34,840 bases of DNA from Candidatus Nomurabacteria bacterium (GCA_943359395.1 CALRHH010000010.1:1-34840); one strand, 5' to 3'; positions 14,708 to 23,219 are shown, counted from the stretch's first letter. Numbers and translations: made by a program. The notes: generated by a model from the letters alone, not told the origin.

Positions 14708-15085
14708 CTATGATACTTCGTTCCGACCGAACATCCAATATCTATTTCGTGCGACAATCCAATAACCCACATCGAGCAGCTGCTTCACGATAGGGAGCCG
14801 ACCGATGCGTACACACCACTTCCAACGTGGATATTCTTCCATAATCCGCAAAAAAGCTTCTGCTCCTATGTATTTCTTACCTAATTCGTCCACAACGTGG
14901 ATATGCTTCATAGCCGCATCATGAGAAATATCTGGAGGCAATGCCCCCTTGGTCGCATCGACACCAAAAAAGACCTCGGATTTTGAAGAGGCGCTGAGTG
15001 TATCCATGACGCCTGTACACATCCGGCATGTACCATCGTAGTAGACGTGGAGCTTTTTTGAAGTGTAAGGCGTTGTCGTATCCAT
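14708..15085 (-). CDS. DCC-family (DUF393) thiol-disulfide oxidoreductase-like protein
   Basis: A 125-residue protein with the signature YYDGTCRMC (DGTCRMC at 17-23), the DxxCxxC motif for which the DCC family is named. The family has a thioredoxin-like fold and is predicted to have redox activity; substrates are unknown. Conserved family positions follow around DATKG, HVVDELGKKYIGAEAF and WKWCVRIGRLP. TACAAT lies 6 nt before the ATG (minus strand), which suggests leaderless expression. It is divergent from miaA across 24 nt and is followed after 6 nt by tRNA-Leu. Confidence 0.85.
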   Translation of the reverse strand: MDTTTPYTSKKLHVYYDGTCRMCTGVMDTLSASSKSEVFFGVDATKGALPPDISHDAAMKHIHVVDELGKKYIGAEAFLRIMEEYPRWKWCVRIGRLPIVKQLLDVGYWIVARNRYWMFGRNEVS

Positions 15086-15109
15086 GACACTATTGTACTG
15101 TGATTCGCG
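15086..15109. promoter_or_regulatory. 24-nt divergent promoter gap, DCC gene/miaA
   Basis: On the minus strand TACAAT (15097-15092) is 6 nt before the DCC-family ATG. On the plus strand TACTGT lies 8 nt before the miaA ATG. Both fit leaderless starts in a gap too short for two normal leaders. Confidence 0.5.
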
Positions 15110-16009
15110 ATGAAGCCTAAGGTACTTGTAATCGTCGGTCCCACGTCATCGGGTAAGAGCGCCCTCGCGGTAAGTCTTGCAAAGAAACTGAATGGCGAGG
15201 TCATATCGGCCGATTCAAGGCAAGTGTATCGCGGTCTCACTATCGGGACGGGAAAAATAACGAAACGTGAAATGAAAGGTGTGCGGCATCACCTCCTCGA
15301 TGTTGCCTCTCCGAAGAGAAAATTCAGTGCAGACGATTACGTACGCTGCGCCCGCGCAGCTATACAAGATATTTCCTCACGCGGGAAACTTCCAATCGTG
15401 GCCGGAGGTACGGGATTTTACGTGGATGCACTCGTTGGCCGCATTACCCTACCCGATGTCCCCCCAAACCCCGCCCTCCGCCGCATACATAATAAGTTCG
15501 CGACCGCAGAACTATTATGTATGCTGAAAAAGGTTGATTCTGCGCGCGCGAAAACAATTGAGCCCGACAACAAGCGCAGAATTATCCGTGCGCTTGAGAT
15601 AGCGCGCGCGCTCGGGAAAAACCCCGTCTCGAAAACTACCCTCAAGTACGATGCACTCTGGGTGGGGATCGCTCCTCCGATGAAAGAGCTGGAGAAAAAA
15701 ATATCGGCTCGATTACTCGCGCGAATGAGGCAAGGAATGGTAGCAGAGGCGAAGCGACTGCACGCAGCGGGGCTTTCGTACAAGCGGATGGAAGAGCTTG
15801 GCCTCGAATATCGCTCTCTCGCTCGCCACCTCCTTGGCATCATCACGCGTGAGCAAATGATCGAAGAACTCAATCGCGCTATTCGTAAGTATGCGATACG
15901 GCAAATACGCTATTGGAAACGCAATAAGGAGATTCGATGGTTCGAGAAGCCTGATAGCCAAAATATTTTAATGGAAGTCCGAGTAATACTCGGGGCGAAG
16001 AGCTCCTAG
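15110..16009 (+). CDS. miaA: tRNA dimethylallyltransferase
   Basis: MiaA transfers a dimethylallyl group to A37 of tRNAs reading UNN codons; the tRNA-Leu and tRNA-Tyr genes in this window encode likely substrates. It has 299 residues: P-loop GPTSSGKSA at 10-18, ISADSRQVYRGLTIGTGK, HHLLDV, VAGGTGFYVDAL, and a C-terminal half with RRIIRALEI and RQIRYWKRNK. No Shine-Dalgarno site is visible. Its TAG stop and that of the convergent CADD-like gene lie in one CTAG (16006-16009). Confidence 0.95.
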   Translation: MKPKVLVIVGPTSSGKSALAVSLAKKLNGEVISADSRQVYRGLTIGTGKITKREMKGVRHHLLDVASPKRKFSADDYVRCARAAIQDISSRGKLPIVAGGTGFYVDALVGRITLPDVPPNPALRRIHNKFATAELLCMLKKVDSARAKTIEPDNKRRIIRALEIARALGKNPVSKTTLKYDALWVGIAPPMKELEKKISARLLARMRQGMVAEAKRLHAAGLSYKRMEELGLEYRSLARHLLGIITREQMIEELNRAIRKYAIRQIRYWKRNKEIRWFEKPDSQNILMEVRVILGAKSS

Positions 16010-16674
16010 CAAGCCTTGAGCATCTTCTTGGTCGTGACACCACCGAGGAAAGTCAGGAACGCATCGCAAGTGGCGCGAACAGATGCAAGAACTGCCTTCT
16101 CATCAGAAGACGAAACGTGGCTATCCAACATTTCGTGCCACGATCTATCCGCGCGGGAATGCGTGGTGAAAAATTGGAGTGCTTTCGCATTGGTTATGCC
16201 GTACAACTTCCTCAGCCCGTCCTCTTTCGTGGCAGCAACTTTTGCAATCTGGTGTTTATAAGCGGTAAGGGTTGCAATCCCTTTATTGATATCAACACTG
16301 CTCGTTAAGCTGAGGAGTGTGTCTACCGCTTTCTTGGTACTCGTATTGGCTTTCGACATTTTCAGATTCTTCTCCTTAAGTCCCAATGACTCAGAAAAAG
16401 CGACGAGCTGGCTCAGATGATTGTTAGTTCCCTCCTCCTCACCGCAAAGATTCATCAACATTGTCTGACGCATCGCAGCATCCCCGGTGTGGCTGTGTAT
16501 ACCACTCATGAAGCGCGGGAACGCACCTTCAAGTTGATAGTACTGCTTCATATACTCGCGCAAATCGCTTTTGGTAAGCTTCCCCATTAGCCAATATTTG
16601 TAGAATGGATGATTGAGCATCGACTTCTCTACCACGATGGCGTTAATTTTCTCAAAGAGTCTTTTATTTTTCAT
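16006..16674 (-). CDS. CADD-like / heme-oxygenase-fold protein (TENA/PqqC superfamily)
   Basis: A 222-residue all-helical protein resembling the Chlamydia CADD (CT610) family, which has the PqqC/TENA fold with a diiron site and is tied to a para-aminobenzoate route. HPFYKYWLMGKLTKSDLREYMKQYYQ at the N-terminus, LCGEEEGTNNHLSQL in the middle and THSRADRSWHEML near 173-185 carry the Glu/His residues expected for metal binding. No folate biosynthesis genes are nearby. It is somewhat more AT-rich than its neighbours. It converges on miaA with a 4-nt stop overlap. Confidence 0.75.
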   Translation of the reverse strand: MKNKRLFEKINAIVVEKSMLNHPFYKYWLMGKLTKSDLREYMKQYYQLEGAFPRFMSGIHSHTGDAAMRQTMLMNLCGEEEGTNNHLSQLVAFSESLGLKEKNLKMSKANTSTKKAVDTLLSLTSSVDINKGIATLTAYKHQIAKVAATKEDGLRKLYGITNAKALQFFTTHSRADRSWHEMLDSHVSSSDEKAVLASVRATCDAFLTFLGGVTTKKMLKAC

Positions 16675-16783
16675 AAGACGTCAAAGCTATCCAGTAATGT
16701 TCCAATTCATTTAAATGCGCAGCCCAATCGGCAGGTAGTATGGACATTGCAACAAGCTCGTAATTTGACGTATTGCGGGCATT
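16675..16783. other. Short intergenic region
   Basis: About 110 nt between the GNAT gene and the CADD-like gene on the minus strand. ACGTCAAA near its left end and TTTGACGT near its right end form an inverted repeat about 100 nt apart. I see no gene or clear terminator. Confidence 0.3.
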
Positions 16784-17257
16784 TTAAGAGTCCGTCTGTC
16801 TAAGAAATTGCGCGATGGAAGCCTTATCAAAGTCACAATTTAACAATTTGTTGGTTATTTTTGCCCCCTTCTTTTTATAGAAATCCCTCGCATTCTCGTT
16901 TGAATCACTAACCTGCCATCGCAGTCTGCCGCAATTCTCTGATTTCGCTATCTGAAATATTTCTCGTAACAGACCTGTTCCGATTTTCTGACCCCTGTAT
17001 GCTTCTCTTACGTATAAATCGTCAACATAGAGCGTCTTCCCGACCCACGTCGAATACGCAAAAAAATACACGACCATTCCTACGGCCTCTCCATTTACTT
17101 CTGCCAGAAAGAACTTGAACAAATCTTTCTCAAGCGTCATTTGTCCTACCGAGTTTTCGACGGAGTCCGGCGACTTCTCAAAGACTGCTAGCTCTCTTAC
17201 CAATGAAAGAAGCGCGGGGAAATCTTTTTCAGTACCTTTGCGAATAGTAACGTTCAT
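16784..17257 (-). CDS. GNAT-family N-acetyltransferase
   Basis: A 157-residue acetyltransferase with the pattern of the diamine/spermidine acetyltransferase-like group. FFLAEVNGEAVGMVVYFF (49-66) is the first strand pair, LYVDDLYVREAYRGQKIGTGLL (76-97) holds the acetyl-CoA motif RGQKIGTG (88-95), and WQVSDSNENARDFYKKKGA is the C-terminal signature. The substrate is unknown. The ATG at 17257 is 6 nt after the 3' end of tRNA-Trp on the same strand, so release of the tRNA would leave an mRNA with an almost zero-length leader. Confidence 0.9.
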   Translation of the reverse strand: MNVTIRKGTEKDFPALLSLVRELAVFEKSPDSVENSVGQMTLEKDLFKFFLAEVNGEAVGMVVYFFAYSTWVGKTLYVDDLYVREAYRGQKIGTGLLREIFQIAKSENCGRLRWQVSDSNENARDFYKKKGAKITNKLLNCDFDKASIAQFLRQTDS

Positions 17258-17263
17258 ATGTTG

Positions 17264-17334
17264 CGGGCCCACTAGGAATCGAACCTAGGTCATCGGTTTT
17301 GGAGACCGATGTTCTACCATTGAACTATAGGCCC
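17264..17334 (-). tRNA. tRNA-Trp (CCA)
   Basis: Minus-strand cloverleaf: acceptor GGGCCTA/TGGGCCC, anticodon stem-loop TCGGT-CTCCAAA-ACCGA (anticodon CCA), T-arm CTAGG-TTCGATT-CCTAG, discriminator G as usual for tRNA-Trp. The 3' CCA is not encoded. It lies between rpmG (upstream) and the GNAT gene (6 nt downstream). Confidence 0.95.
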
Positions 17335-17411
17335 TTCTGCGCCGAGCTGTCTCGGTTTGGTAAGTATAGAGCCCCAGGTGAGAATTAGAAAGACTATCCG
17401 CCTCTACACTC

Positions 17412-17570
17412 TTACTTCTTAGCCTCTTTGTGCTTCGTGTGCGCCTTGCACCATTTGCAGTACTTCTTGAGATCTATCTTGCGTGTGACAAGCTTCCTGT
17501 TCTTGCGCGACCAGTAATTGACGCGGTTGCACTTCGAACACGCGAGTCTGAAAAGTTGATCCTGTGACAT
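17412..17570 (-). CDS. rpmG: 50S ribosomal protein L33
   Basis: A 52-residue ribosomal protein: MSQDQLFRLACSKCNRVNYWSRKNRK at the start and CKWCKAHTKHKEAKK at the end, with the two CxxC pairs of the zinc-binding form of L33. The ATG at 17570 matches the usual family start; TATAGT lies 7 nt before it, which fits a leaderless mRNA. Its position next to tRNA-Trp recalls the common rpmG/tRNA-Trp/secE neighbourhood, but secE and nusG are not here. Confidence 0.95.
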   Translation of the reverse strand: MSQDQLFRLACSKCNRVNYWSRKNRKLVTRKIDLKKYCKWCKAHTKHKEAKK

Positions 17571-17606
17571 GCGCGGCACTATACCTAAAAGCAAATGATT
17601 GCGCAA

Positions 17607-18047
17607 CTATACCAACGCGGAGGTGTACTCCACGAAAAGTTGGCAGACCTTATTCCACGGTCCGAAGTTGCTGTCGCTTCCGACGAGGGTTCTCATGAGC
17701 GTATCCACGACCAGCCATCCCGCAAGGATGATGACAAGCCCGACAGCGACGTTCATAAATATCTCTTTGGCTCGAGATATCTCTCCACCAGCGACACTGG
17801 TGAGGTACAACCATCCTGCCCATGCAAATAATACGGCGGAGAGAAAGACGGCTATGTAAATCCCCGTATTGAGGACGTTCTGTGCGACCGTAGCAAGGTC
17901 ACAGACCGATTGGCATCCGCCGACCTGATTGCACGTTTCGGGCACTATCTGACCGGGAAGGGAGTTGGCAGCAAGCGCGAGAGAAGGAGCAACAAAAAAG
18001 ACAACGGTGAGGAGAGCTGCTATACGGACCGCCATACTTGGTATCAT
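17607..18047 (-). CDS. VirB2/TrbC-like small membrane protein
   Basis: A 146-residue protein with a signal peptide (ALLTVVFFVAPSLALAA, cleavage near residue 27), an exported stretch with three cysteines (about 39-49), then two membrane segments (about 62-85 and 98-118). This is the layout of VirB2/TrbC-type pilins common in Parcubacteria, but sequence identity is low. TAAACT in a TGn extended context lies 6 nt before the ATG at 18047, supporting that start. It is related in design, not clearly in sequence, to the small membrane proteins at 26713-28851. Confidence 0.65.
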   Translation of the reverse strand: MIPSMAVRIAALLTVVFFVAPSLALAANSLPGQIVPETCNQVGGCQSVCDLATVAQNVLNTGIYIAVFLSAVLFAWAGWLYLTSVAGGEISRAKEIFMNVAVGLVIILAGWLVVDTLMRTLVGSDSNFGPWNKVCQLFVEYTSALV

Positions 18048-18074
18048 GCCATTAGTTTAGCATGAGGAAACACT

Positions 18075-18094
18075 GGTGCGTCGGGCAGGATTCG
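18075..18094 (-). repeat. Displaced 3' end of tRNA-Tyr
   Basis: These 20 bp are identical to 18211-18230, the 3' part of the intact tRNA-Tyr from the CGA of the T-loop to 2 nt past the discriminator. It lies 136 nt downstream of the original. The base after the repeat makes the displaced copy read ACCA at its 3' end, whereas the intact gene reads ACCG. So the fragment, not the gene, carries an encoded CCA. Confidence 0.92.
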
Positions 18095-18210
18095 CTTCTC
18101 GTTGCCGGTGCAACTCGAAACCTACGGTCTCTCTTCGAGACCTGCGGCCCGCGGTCCGAATCCCTATACCAAACTCAAAAAGCGCCTCTCGCGAGACGCT
18201 TTTTGCGTTC
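18095..18210 (-). mobile_element. Hairpin-rich insert between tRNA-Tyr and its displaced 3' end
   Basis: About 116 nt. In tRNA direction it holds a terminator hairpin (18204-18177), the block TCGGACCGCGGGCC, GGTCTC-gaaga-GAGACC, GTTGC-accg-GCAAC and GAGAAGC, which enters the displaced copy at CGA. CGGACCGCG followed by GCAGG also occurs in the tRNA-Leu insert. There is no coding capacity. Mobility is an inference. Confidence 0.48.
18177..18204 (-). terminator. Rho-independent terminator of tRNA-Tyr
   Basis: AAAAAGCG and CGCTTTTT enclose CTC/GAG with a 4-nt loop and one mismatch. The T run follows the stem on either strand, so it is bidirectional. It lies 9 nt after the tRNA 3' end. Confidence 0.85.
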
Positions 18211-18212
18211 GG

Positions 18213-18295
18213 TGCGTCGGGCAGGATTCGAACCTGCGAAGACCGGAGTCGCGTGGTTTACAGCCACGTGCATTTGACCACTCTGCCACCGACGC
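18213..18295 (-). tRNA. tRNA-Tyr (GUA)
   Basis: Class II cloverleaf on the minus strand: acceptor GCGTCGG/CCGACGC, anticodon loop CTGTAAA (anticodon GTA), long variable arm, T-arm GCAGG-TTCGAAT-CCTGC and discriminator A. CCA is not encoded (ACCG). It begins 10 nt after the clpB stop and may be processed from the clpB transcript. Confidence 0.95.
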
Positions 18296-18305
18296 AGTGC
18301 GGATA

Positions 18306-21017
18306 TTATGCACTAACAGGGCTCTTTGCGCGAGAGCGCGCGCTGCGATTTCTCTCAGGTCCCTTGCGAACATTAAATGTGAAGTCGCCTTTCCCGTCGG
18401 CTCCCGCCTTGGTGTCAAAGTCTACCGAAACGGAACCTCCTTCCAGCACGCCACGGGCCACCATCATATTAGCGATGGGAGTGAGTATCTTGGTCTGGAC
18501 GAGACGCTTTAGGGGGCGGGCACCATACTGTGGATTGTAGCCCTCTTTCGCAAGGCGTTCGATTGAGGCATCCGTAAACACAAGCGTGATATTTTTCTCC
18601 GCCAGACGCTTTGCAACGATATCTACCTGCATGCGGACAATATCCATAATCGCATCGGTGGAAAGAATATTGAAAAGGAGTATCTCGTCGAGGCGATTGA
18701 GAAATTCGGGACGGAAAAATTCCTTAAGGGAACCCATCACCTTATCCTTCACCTGCTCGTAGCGCTCCCCCTCGGTCTTCGAGAGTCCGCTGCCGAAGCC
18801 GAGACCCGACATTTTGTCGATGTGCTCAGAACCGATATTTGAGGTCATGACGATGACGGAATTTTTGAAATTTACCACTCTACCTTTCGCGTCCGTAAGC
18901 CGACCATTGTCGAGAACCTGAAGCAGTATGTTGAAGACCTCGGGGTGCGCCTTCTCTATCTCATCAAAGAGGACGACCGAGTACGGACGGTGGCGCACAA
19001 GCTCTGTGAGTCCGCCGCCTTCATCGTGTCCAACGTATCCTGGCGGGCTACCTATTATCTTTGAGACGGAATGTTTCTCCATGTACTCCGACATGTCGAC
19101 GCGTATGAGGGACTTATCGCTGTTGAAAAGGAATTCCGCAAGAGAGCGGGTAAGCTCGGTCTTTCCCACTCCCGTTGGACCAAGGAAGAGGAAAGAACCT
19201 ACGGGGCGATTCGGGTCTGAAATGCCGGCACGACTGCGTTTGATAGCGTCGGAGACCCTTTGCACTGCCTCGTCTTGACCGACGATGCGCTTCTTGAGCT
19301 CGGCTTCCATCCGAGAAAGCTTCTCAGCCTCCTCTTCAAGCATGCGCGAGACAGGGACTCCCGTCCACCGAGAGACGACGGCCGCGATGTCTTCCTCGGT
19401 AATTTCTTCTTTGAGAACGCGCCGCGTCTGCTGGAGCTTCTTCAGGCGTTTCTGCGCCGTTTCAATCTCCTTTTCAAGAAGCGGTATTCTGCCGTAGCGG
19501 AGCTCGGCGGTTTTAGTGAAATCCGCGGCTGTCTCTGCAGTATCTGCCTCCATGCGAGCCGCCTCCAACTCCCCCTTTGCGCGCTTAATTTCGACAAGCG
19601 TGTCCTTTTCATTCTTCCACTTAGTTTCCAGCTCACGAGTAGAATCGCGCAAGTCTGCAATTTCTTTCTCAATGGTCTTCGTGCGCGTACGAGCCCTGCC
19701 TTCTTCCGCCTCTGATTCCTTCTTGAGTGCCTCACGTTCTATTTCAAGGCGTCGCACCTTTCGGTGAGCCTCTTCCAAAATCGGCGGCATATTTTCGAGA
19801 GAGAGCCTCAGAGCGGACGACGCTTCATCGATGAGGTCGATCGCCTTATCGGGCAAAAACCGCTCAGTAATGTAGCGTGCGGAAAGCTGCACTGCCGCTA
19901 CCATCGCATCATCAGTGATGTGGACACCATGATAAAGCTCATAGCGCTCTTTGAGACCGCGTAAAATTGCCACGGCATCTTCGATAGAAGGTTCATTCAC
20001 GTAGACCGGCTGGAAACGGCGGGTAAGTGCCGCATCATGCTCAATGTGCTTTTGGTACTCTTTGATAGTGGTCGCACCGATGACGCGAATGTCCCCTCGC
20101 GCAAGCGCGGGTTTAAGCATGTTTGATGCGTCCATAGAACCTTCGGCTGCACCTGCGCCCACCAATGTGTGTATCTCGTCGATAAAAAGAATTATCTTTC
20201 CTTCTGAACGCTCTACCTCCTTCATGACAGCCTTAAGGCGTTCTTCGAACTCACCACGATACTTTGTACCCGCTATCAAGAGTCCCAAATCGAGCTGGAT
20301 AATTTCCTTACCGCGCAAAGATTCGGGTACGTCCGACGCCGCGATGCGCTGAGCCAATCCCTCGGCGACTGCCGTTTTGCCGACGCCTGCCTCTCCAATG
20401 AGTATGGGATTATTCTTGGTACGGCGGGACAAAATCTGTATCACGCGCGTTATTTCAGTATCGCGTCCAATGACAGGATCGAGTTTGTTCTCTCGCGCGC
20501 GCTCGGTGAGCGAGCGTGCGAATTTCGAAAGCGCCCGGGGTTTCGCGGGAGTGTCAGTGTCGCGTATCTTACCTTCCTTGATATCCGTGAGTACGCGCGC
20601 GAGAGCGGCACGGTCGATGCGAAACCTCGTCATGATATCAGCAGCAGGACCCGCGTGTTCTGCGATACCGAGCAAGAGGTGTTCAGGCGAGACGAATTGG
20701 TCGTTGAAGGACGCCGCGATGCGGGGAGCCGCTTCGAAGACACGTACAAGTTCAGGAGTGAGGTAGAGCTGGAATGAAGGCGAAACTGCGGTATTACCAG
20801 AGACACCCTCTATCAGTTCGAGAATGGAGTCCGATAGGTGTGCGACGTCAATCTCCCCCTGCTCGAGCATGGGTACCACCATGGTTTCCTCCTGCATCAG
20901 AAGCGCCGCAAAGAGGTGTAGCGTGGAGACCTGATTATGTCCTCGCTCCACCGCAAGCTGGTGGGAGCGATGGATGGCTTCTTTTGCCTTCGTAGTGTAA
21001 TTGTTGAATGGGGCCAT
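18306..21017 (-). CDS. clpB: ATP-dependent chaperone ClpB
   Basis: Disaggregase of the Hsp100 family that works with the DnaK system. It has 903 residues: Clp-N repeats (about 8-145), AAA-1 with Walker A GEAGVGKT (208-215) and [10 protein letters not shown], a long coiled-coil M domain (about 410-535) that separates ClpB from ClpA/ClpC, AAA-2 with Walker A GPTGVGKT (613-620), and the C-terminal small domain with [11 protein letters not shown]. No ClpP-binding loop is evident. The C-terminal ~35 residues are Gly/Lys/Arg-rich. I start at the ATG at 21017 (MAPFNNYT), where the family core begins. Confidence 0.96.
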   Translation of the reverse strand: MAPFNNYTTKAKEAIHRSHQLAVERGHNQVSTLHLFAALLMQEETMVVPMLEQGEIDVAHLSDSILELIEGVSGNTAVSPSFQLYLTPELVRVFEAAPRIAASFNDQFVSPEHLLLGIAEHAGPAADIMTRFRIDRAALARVLTDIKEGKIRDTDTPAKPRALSKFARSLTERARENKLDPVIGRDTEITRVIQILSRRTKNNPILIGEAGVGKTAVAEGLAQRIAASDVPESLRGKEIIQLDLGLLIAGTKYRGEFEERLKAVMKEVERSEGKIILFIDEIHTLVGAGAAEGSMDASNMLKPALARGDIRVIGATTIKEYQKHIEHDAALTRRFQPVYVNEPSIEDAVAILRGLKERYELYHGVHITDDAMVAAVQLSARYITERFLPDKAIDLIDEASSALRLSLENMPPILEEAHRKVRRLEIEREALKKESEAEEGRARTRTKTIEKEIADLRDSTRELETKWKNEKDTLVEIKRAKGELEAARMEADTAETAADFTKTAELRYGRIPLLEKEIETAQKRLKKLQQTRRVLKEEITEEDIAAVVSRWTGVPVSRMLEEEAEKLSRMEAELKKRIVGQDEAVQRVSDAIKRSRAGISDPNRPVGSFLFLGPTGVGKTELTRSLAEFLFNSDKSLIRVDMSEYMEKHSVSKIIGSPPGYVGHDEGGGLTELVRHRPYSVVLFDEIEKAHPEVFNILLQVLDNGRLTDAKGRVVNFKNSVIVMTSNIGSEHIDKMSGLGFGSGLSKTEGERYEQVKDKVMGSLKEFFRPEFLNRLDEILLFNILSTDAIMDIVRMQVDIVAKRLAEKNITLVFTDASIERLAKEGYNPQYGARPLKRLVQTKILTPIANMMVARGVLEGGSVSVDFDTKAGADGKGDFTFNVRKGPERNRSARSRAKSPVSA

Positions 21018-21060
21018 ACGGTTACTACACGGTACCACTTACAAAAAGAATTTTCAACAT

Positions 21061-21888
21061 TTAATTTTGTTTTTCGACTCCGGCTTTCCTTTCTTCCTTC
21101 TTCATGAGGACGGAGGCGGAAACAAAACCCGAAGGAGAGCTCGCCCGCGCGACTCCCGTGCGAATCCCCAGAAGACTGCCTTCAGTTGTAATAAGAGGAG
21201 AGCCCGCCAACATCAAACTCTCTGAAACGTCCGTATCGATGACCTGTGGCCCTTCTTCTTGAGAGGAGATGAGGGCGGTGACTATCCCCGCAGCGACGCG
21301 CGCAGTTGACTTACCCGCAAGCGCTATCACCGTCGCACCCAACGTCGGATGAGTGCCTGAAATCGCAATCGGGCTCCAGACGGGGGATTTCCCCTCGAGA
21401 GTCGATGTAGCAGAAGCGAGGTACGCGATTGCGGACGTTGCATCCTGCGAAGTAAGTGCGACGCGAACGTGAGAGCCACTTGCAAGTTCGGCAATAGCCA
21501 CATCCCCCGCTTTGAATACATCGGCGTCACTCACGATAGTGCCCGATGCATCCATCACGACACCAAGCGCAAGGAATGCGGGAGTATCTGTACTCGTAGT
21601 ATACAGGCGTACGATTGAGGGATTCGCACGTACGAGTGCCTGTGAGATAAGGTCGGCCTCTTTGATGATGATTGTCTTTTCCTGCGTAACCGCTGTCGCC
21701 GCAGCCAAACCGGCAGGAGTCACTTTTTCGACGGTGCGCTCAATGATGCGATTTACAGTTTGGGAAACAATTGGCGGCGCCTGATCCATCAGAGAAACGG
21801 TGACTATGCCTGTCGCAATTGATGTAACAAAGGATATGAGGAGTGTTAGGAGAACAATCTGAGATTTCGACAGTTGCTCCATATTCAT
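21061..21888 (-). CDS. Membrane-anchored, degenerate HtrA/trypsin-like protein
   Basis: 275 residues: one N-terminal membrane anchor (about 6-30), a short linker, then a domain with the outline of an HtrA serine protease (PSIVRLYTTS, ALGVVMDASGTIVSDADVF, LGATVIALAG, SGSPLI-like AGSPLITTEGSLLGI). The usual histidine motif (TNAHV) reads SDADV and the GNSGGP motif reads LAGSPL, so the triad looks lost. A likely role is binding or scaffolding at the membrane rather than proteolysis. I chose the ATG at 21888: TACGAT in a TGn context is 6 nt before it. A GTG two codons upstream and an ATG two codons downstream are possible. Confidence 0.65.
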   Translation of the reverse strand: MNMEQLSKSQIVLLTLLISFVTSIATGIVTVSLMDQAPPIVSQTVNRIIERTVEKVTPAGLAAATAVTQEKTIIIKEADLISQALVRANPSIVRLYTTSTDTPAFLALGVVMDASGTIVSDADVFKAGDVAIAELASGSHVRVALTSQDATSAIAYLASATSTLEGKSPVWSPIAISGTHPTLGATVIALAGKSTARVAAGIVTALISSQEEGPQVIDTDVSESLMLAGSPLITTEGSLLGIRTGVARASSPSGFVSASVLMKKEERKAGVEKQN

Positions 21889-21927
21889 ACGCACATCGTA
21901 TCACAGCGCTATAAAAAACAAATAAAA

Positions 21928-23103
21928 CTACCCAGAGAGAACTTTTTCAAGAATGGAAAAGGCGCGTTTCAGCTCACGTTCCGTTGTATCGCGACCAAGA
22001 GAGAAGCGCAGCGTGTTGCTCGCTCGCCACGATTCACTCCCAAGAGCCGCAACGACATGTGAATTCGCTTCGCCCTCTCGGCAGGCGCTTTTGGTCGAGA
22101 GTGCAAGGCCTGCATGGTCGAGCGCGAGGACGATGTATTCCCCCGTCCGATTTCCCGGAACCGATATATTGAGCATGTGAGGTAAGGTGTGCCTGAGGTC
22201 TCCGTTTACGAGTACATTTGGTATGCGCCTGCATATTTCGCGTGCGAAGGTGTCCCGCAACAGTTTCAATCGCCTCGATTCTGAACCTCGTTCCGCGGTA
22301 ATCTCATGAAACGCTGCCGCAAATCCTGCCGCAAGCGCTACATCTTCCGTACCGCTGCGTAAACCTCTTTCCTGCCCACCTCCAAATACAATCGGACGCA
22401 GAGAAGCGCGATTGCTCAGATACAGGCACCCAATACCGCGGGGGCCGTAGAGCTTGCCCGACCCTAGGGAGAGCATGTCGACTCCGAGAGAATGCACTTG
22501 GGGTGAACGGTAGAGTGGGGCCTGACCTGCGTCGCTATGCAATAAGATACTTGTATCCTGTTCTTTTTGATATGCTCGCAGCACGTGTCCTATCGAGGCA
22601 AGCGGCTGTATCGTTCCTATCTCGTTATTGCCCCAGCAGAGTGACACAGCGACCGTGGTTGGTCTCAGTAATTCACGCACCCGCTCAGTGCGAATGATTC
22701 CTTTTGCGTCTGGTTCTACATGAGAGACCGTACCTCCCATTCGTTCGATTTCAACAAAACATTCCAAGACAGATGAATGCTCGATGGAACTCACTATCCA
22801 GTGCGTATTCTCCAGTGAACGCTTGGTCTGTTCAATTCCACGGGCAAGCCCAATTAAAGCGACGTTGTTTGCCTCGGTGAGACCAGAGGTAAAAATAAGT
22901 TCGCGGGCCTTACACCCCATATGCCGGGCGAGGGACTCGCGTGCGTGTGTGAGTACACGCTTCGCAGCGACACCTTCTGTGTGTATCGCCCCGGGGTTCG
23001 CATACGCGTTCGTCGCAGCATTTTGTGCACGCGCCGCTTTGGGATGCACGGGAGTCGCGCTCGCGTAATCGAGATATATTCTCTTTCTGGGACTCCATGA
23101 CAT
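21928..23103 (-). CDS. Cysteine desulfurase (NifS/IscS family)
   Basis: PLP enzyme that takes sulfur from cysteine for Fe-S clusters or tRNA thiolation. It has 391 residues: LDYASATP at 11-18, SSIEHSSVL with His109, CWGNNEIGTIQP (156-167), HSDAGQAP (189-196), PLP-lysine K217 in LGSGKLYGPRGIG, and catalytic Cys341 in STKSAC. The residue before the lysine is Gly where most family members have His. No iscU or sufU is adjacent. It is divergent from infB. Confidence 0.93.
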   Translation of the reverse strand: MSWSPRKRIYLDYASATPVHPKAARAQNAATNAYANPGAIHTEGVAAKRVLTHARESLARHMGCKARELIFTSGLTEANNVALIGLARGIEQTKRSLENTHWIVSSIEHSSVLECFVEIERMGGTVSHVEPDAKGIIRTERVRELLRPTTVAVSLCWGNNEIGTIQPLASIGHVLRAYQKEQDTSILLHSDAGQAPLYRSPQVHSLGVDMLSLGSGKLYGPRGIGCLYLSNRASLRPIVFGGGQERGLRSGTEDVALAAGFAAAFHEITAERGSESRRLKLLRDTFAREICRRIPNVLVNGDLRHTLPHMLNISVPGNRTGEYIVLALDHAGLALSTKSACREGEANSHVVAALGSESWRASNTLRFSLGRDTTERELKRAFSILEKVLSG

Positions 23104-23190
23104 AGAAACACTCTATCATTTCCAACTTTTATTGCCTGCCCCGTAGCATGTCGCGAGGCGACAGCTTCGGGGTGTACGCTCGGCCGTCCT

Positions 23191-23219
23191 TTTACAAAAT
23201 GCCGATTCAATTGTATACT
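23191..23219 (+). promoter_or_regulatory. Promoter of infB-rbfA
   Basis: TTTACA (23191-23196), a 17-nt spacer and TATACT (23214-23219). The predicted leader is about 35 nt with no clear Shine-Dalgarno site. Confidence 0.7.
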
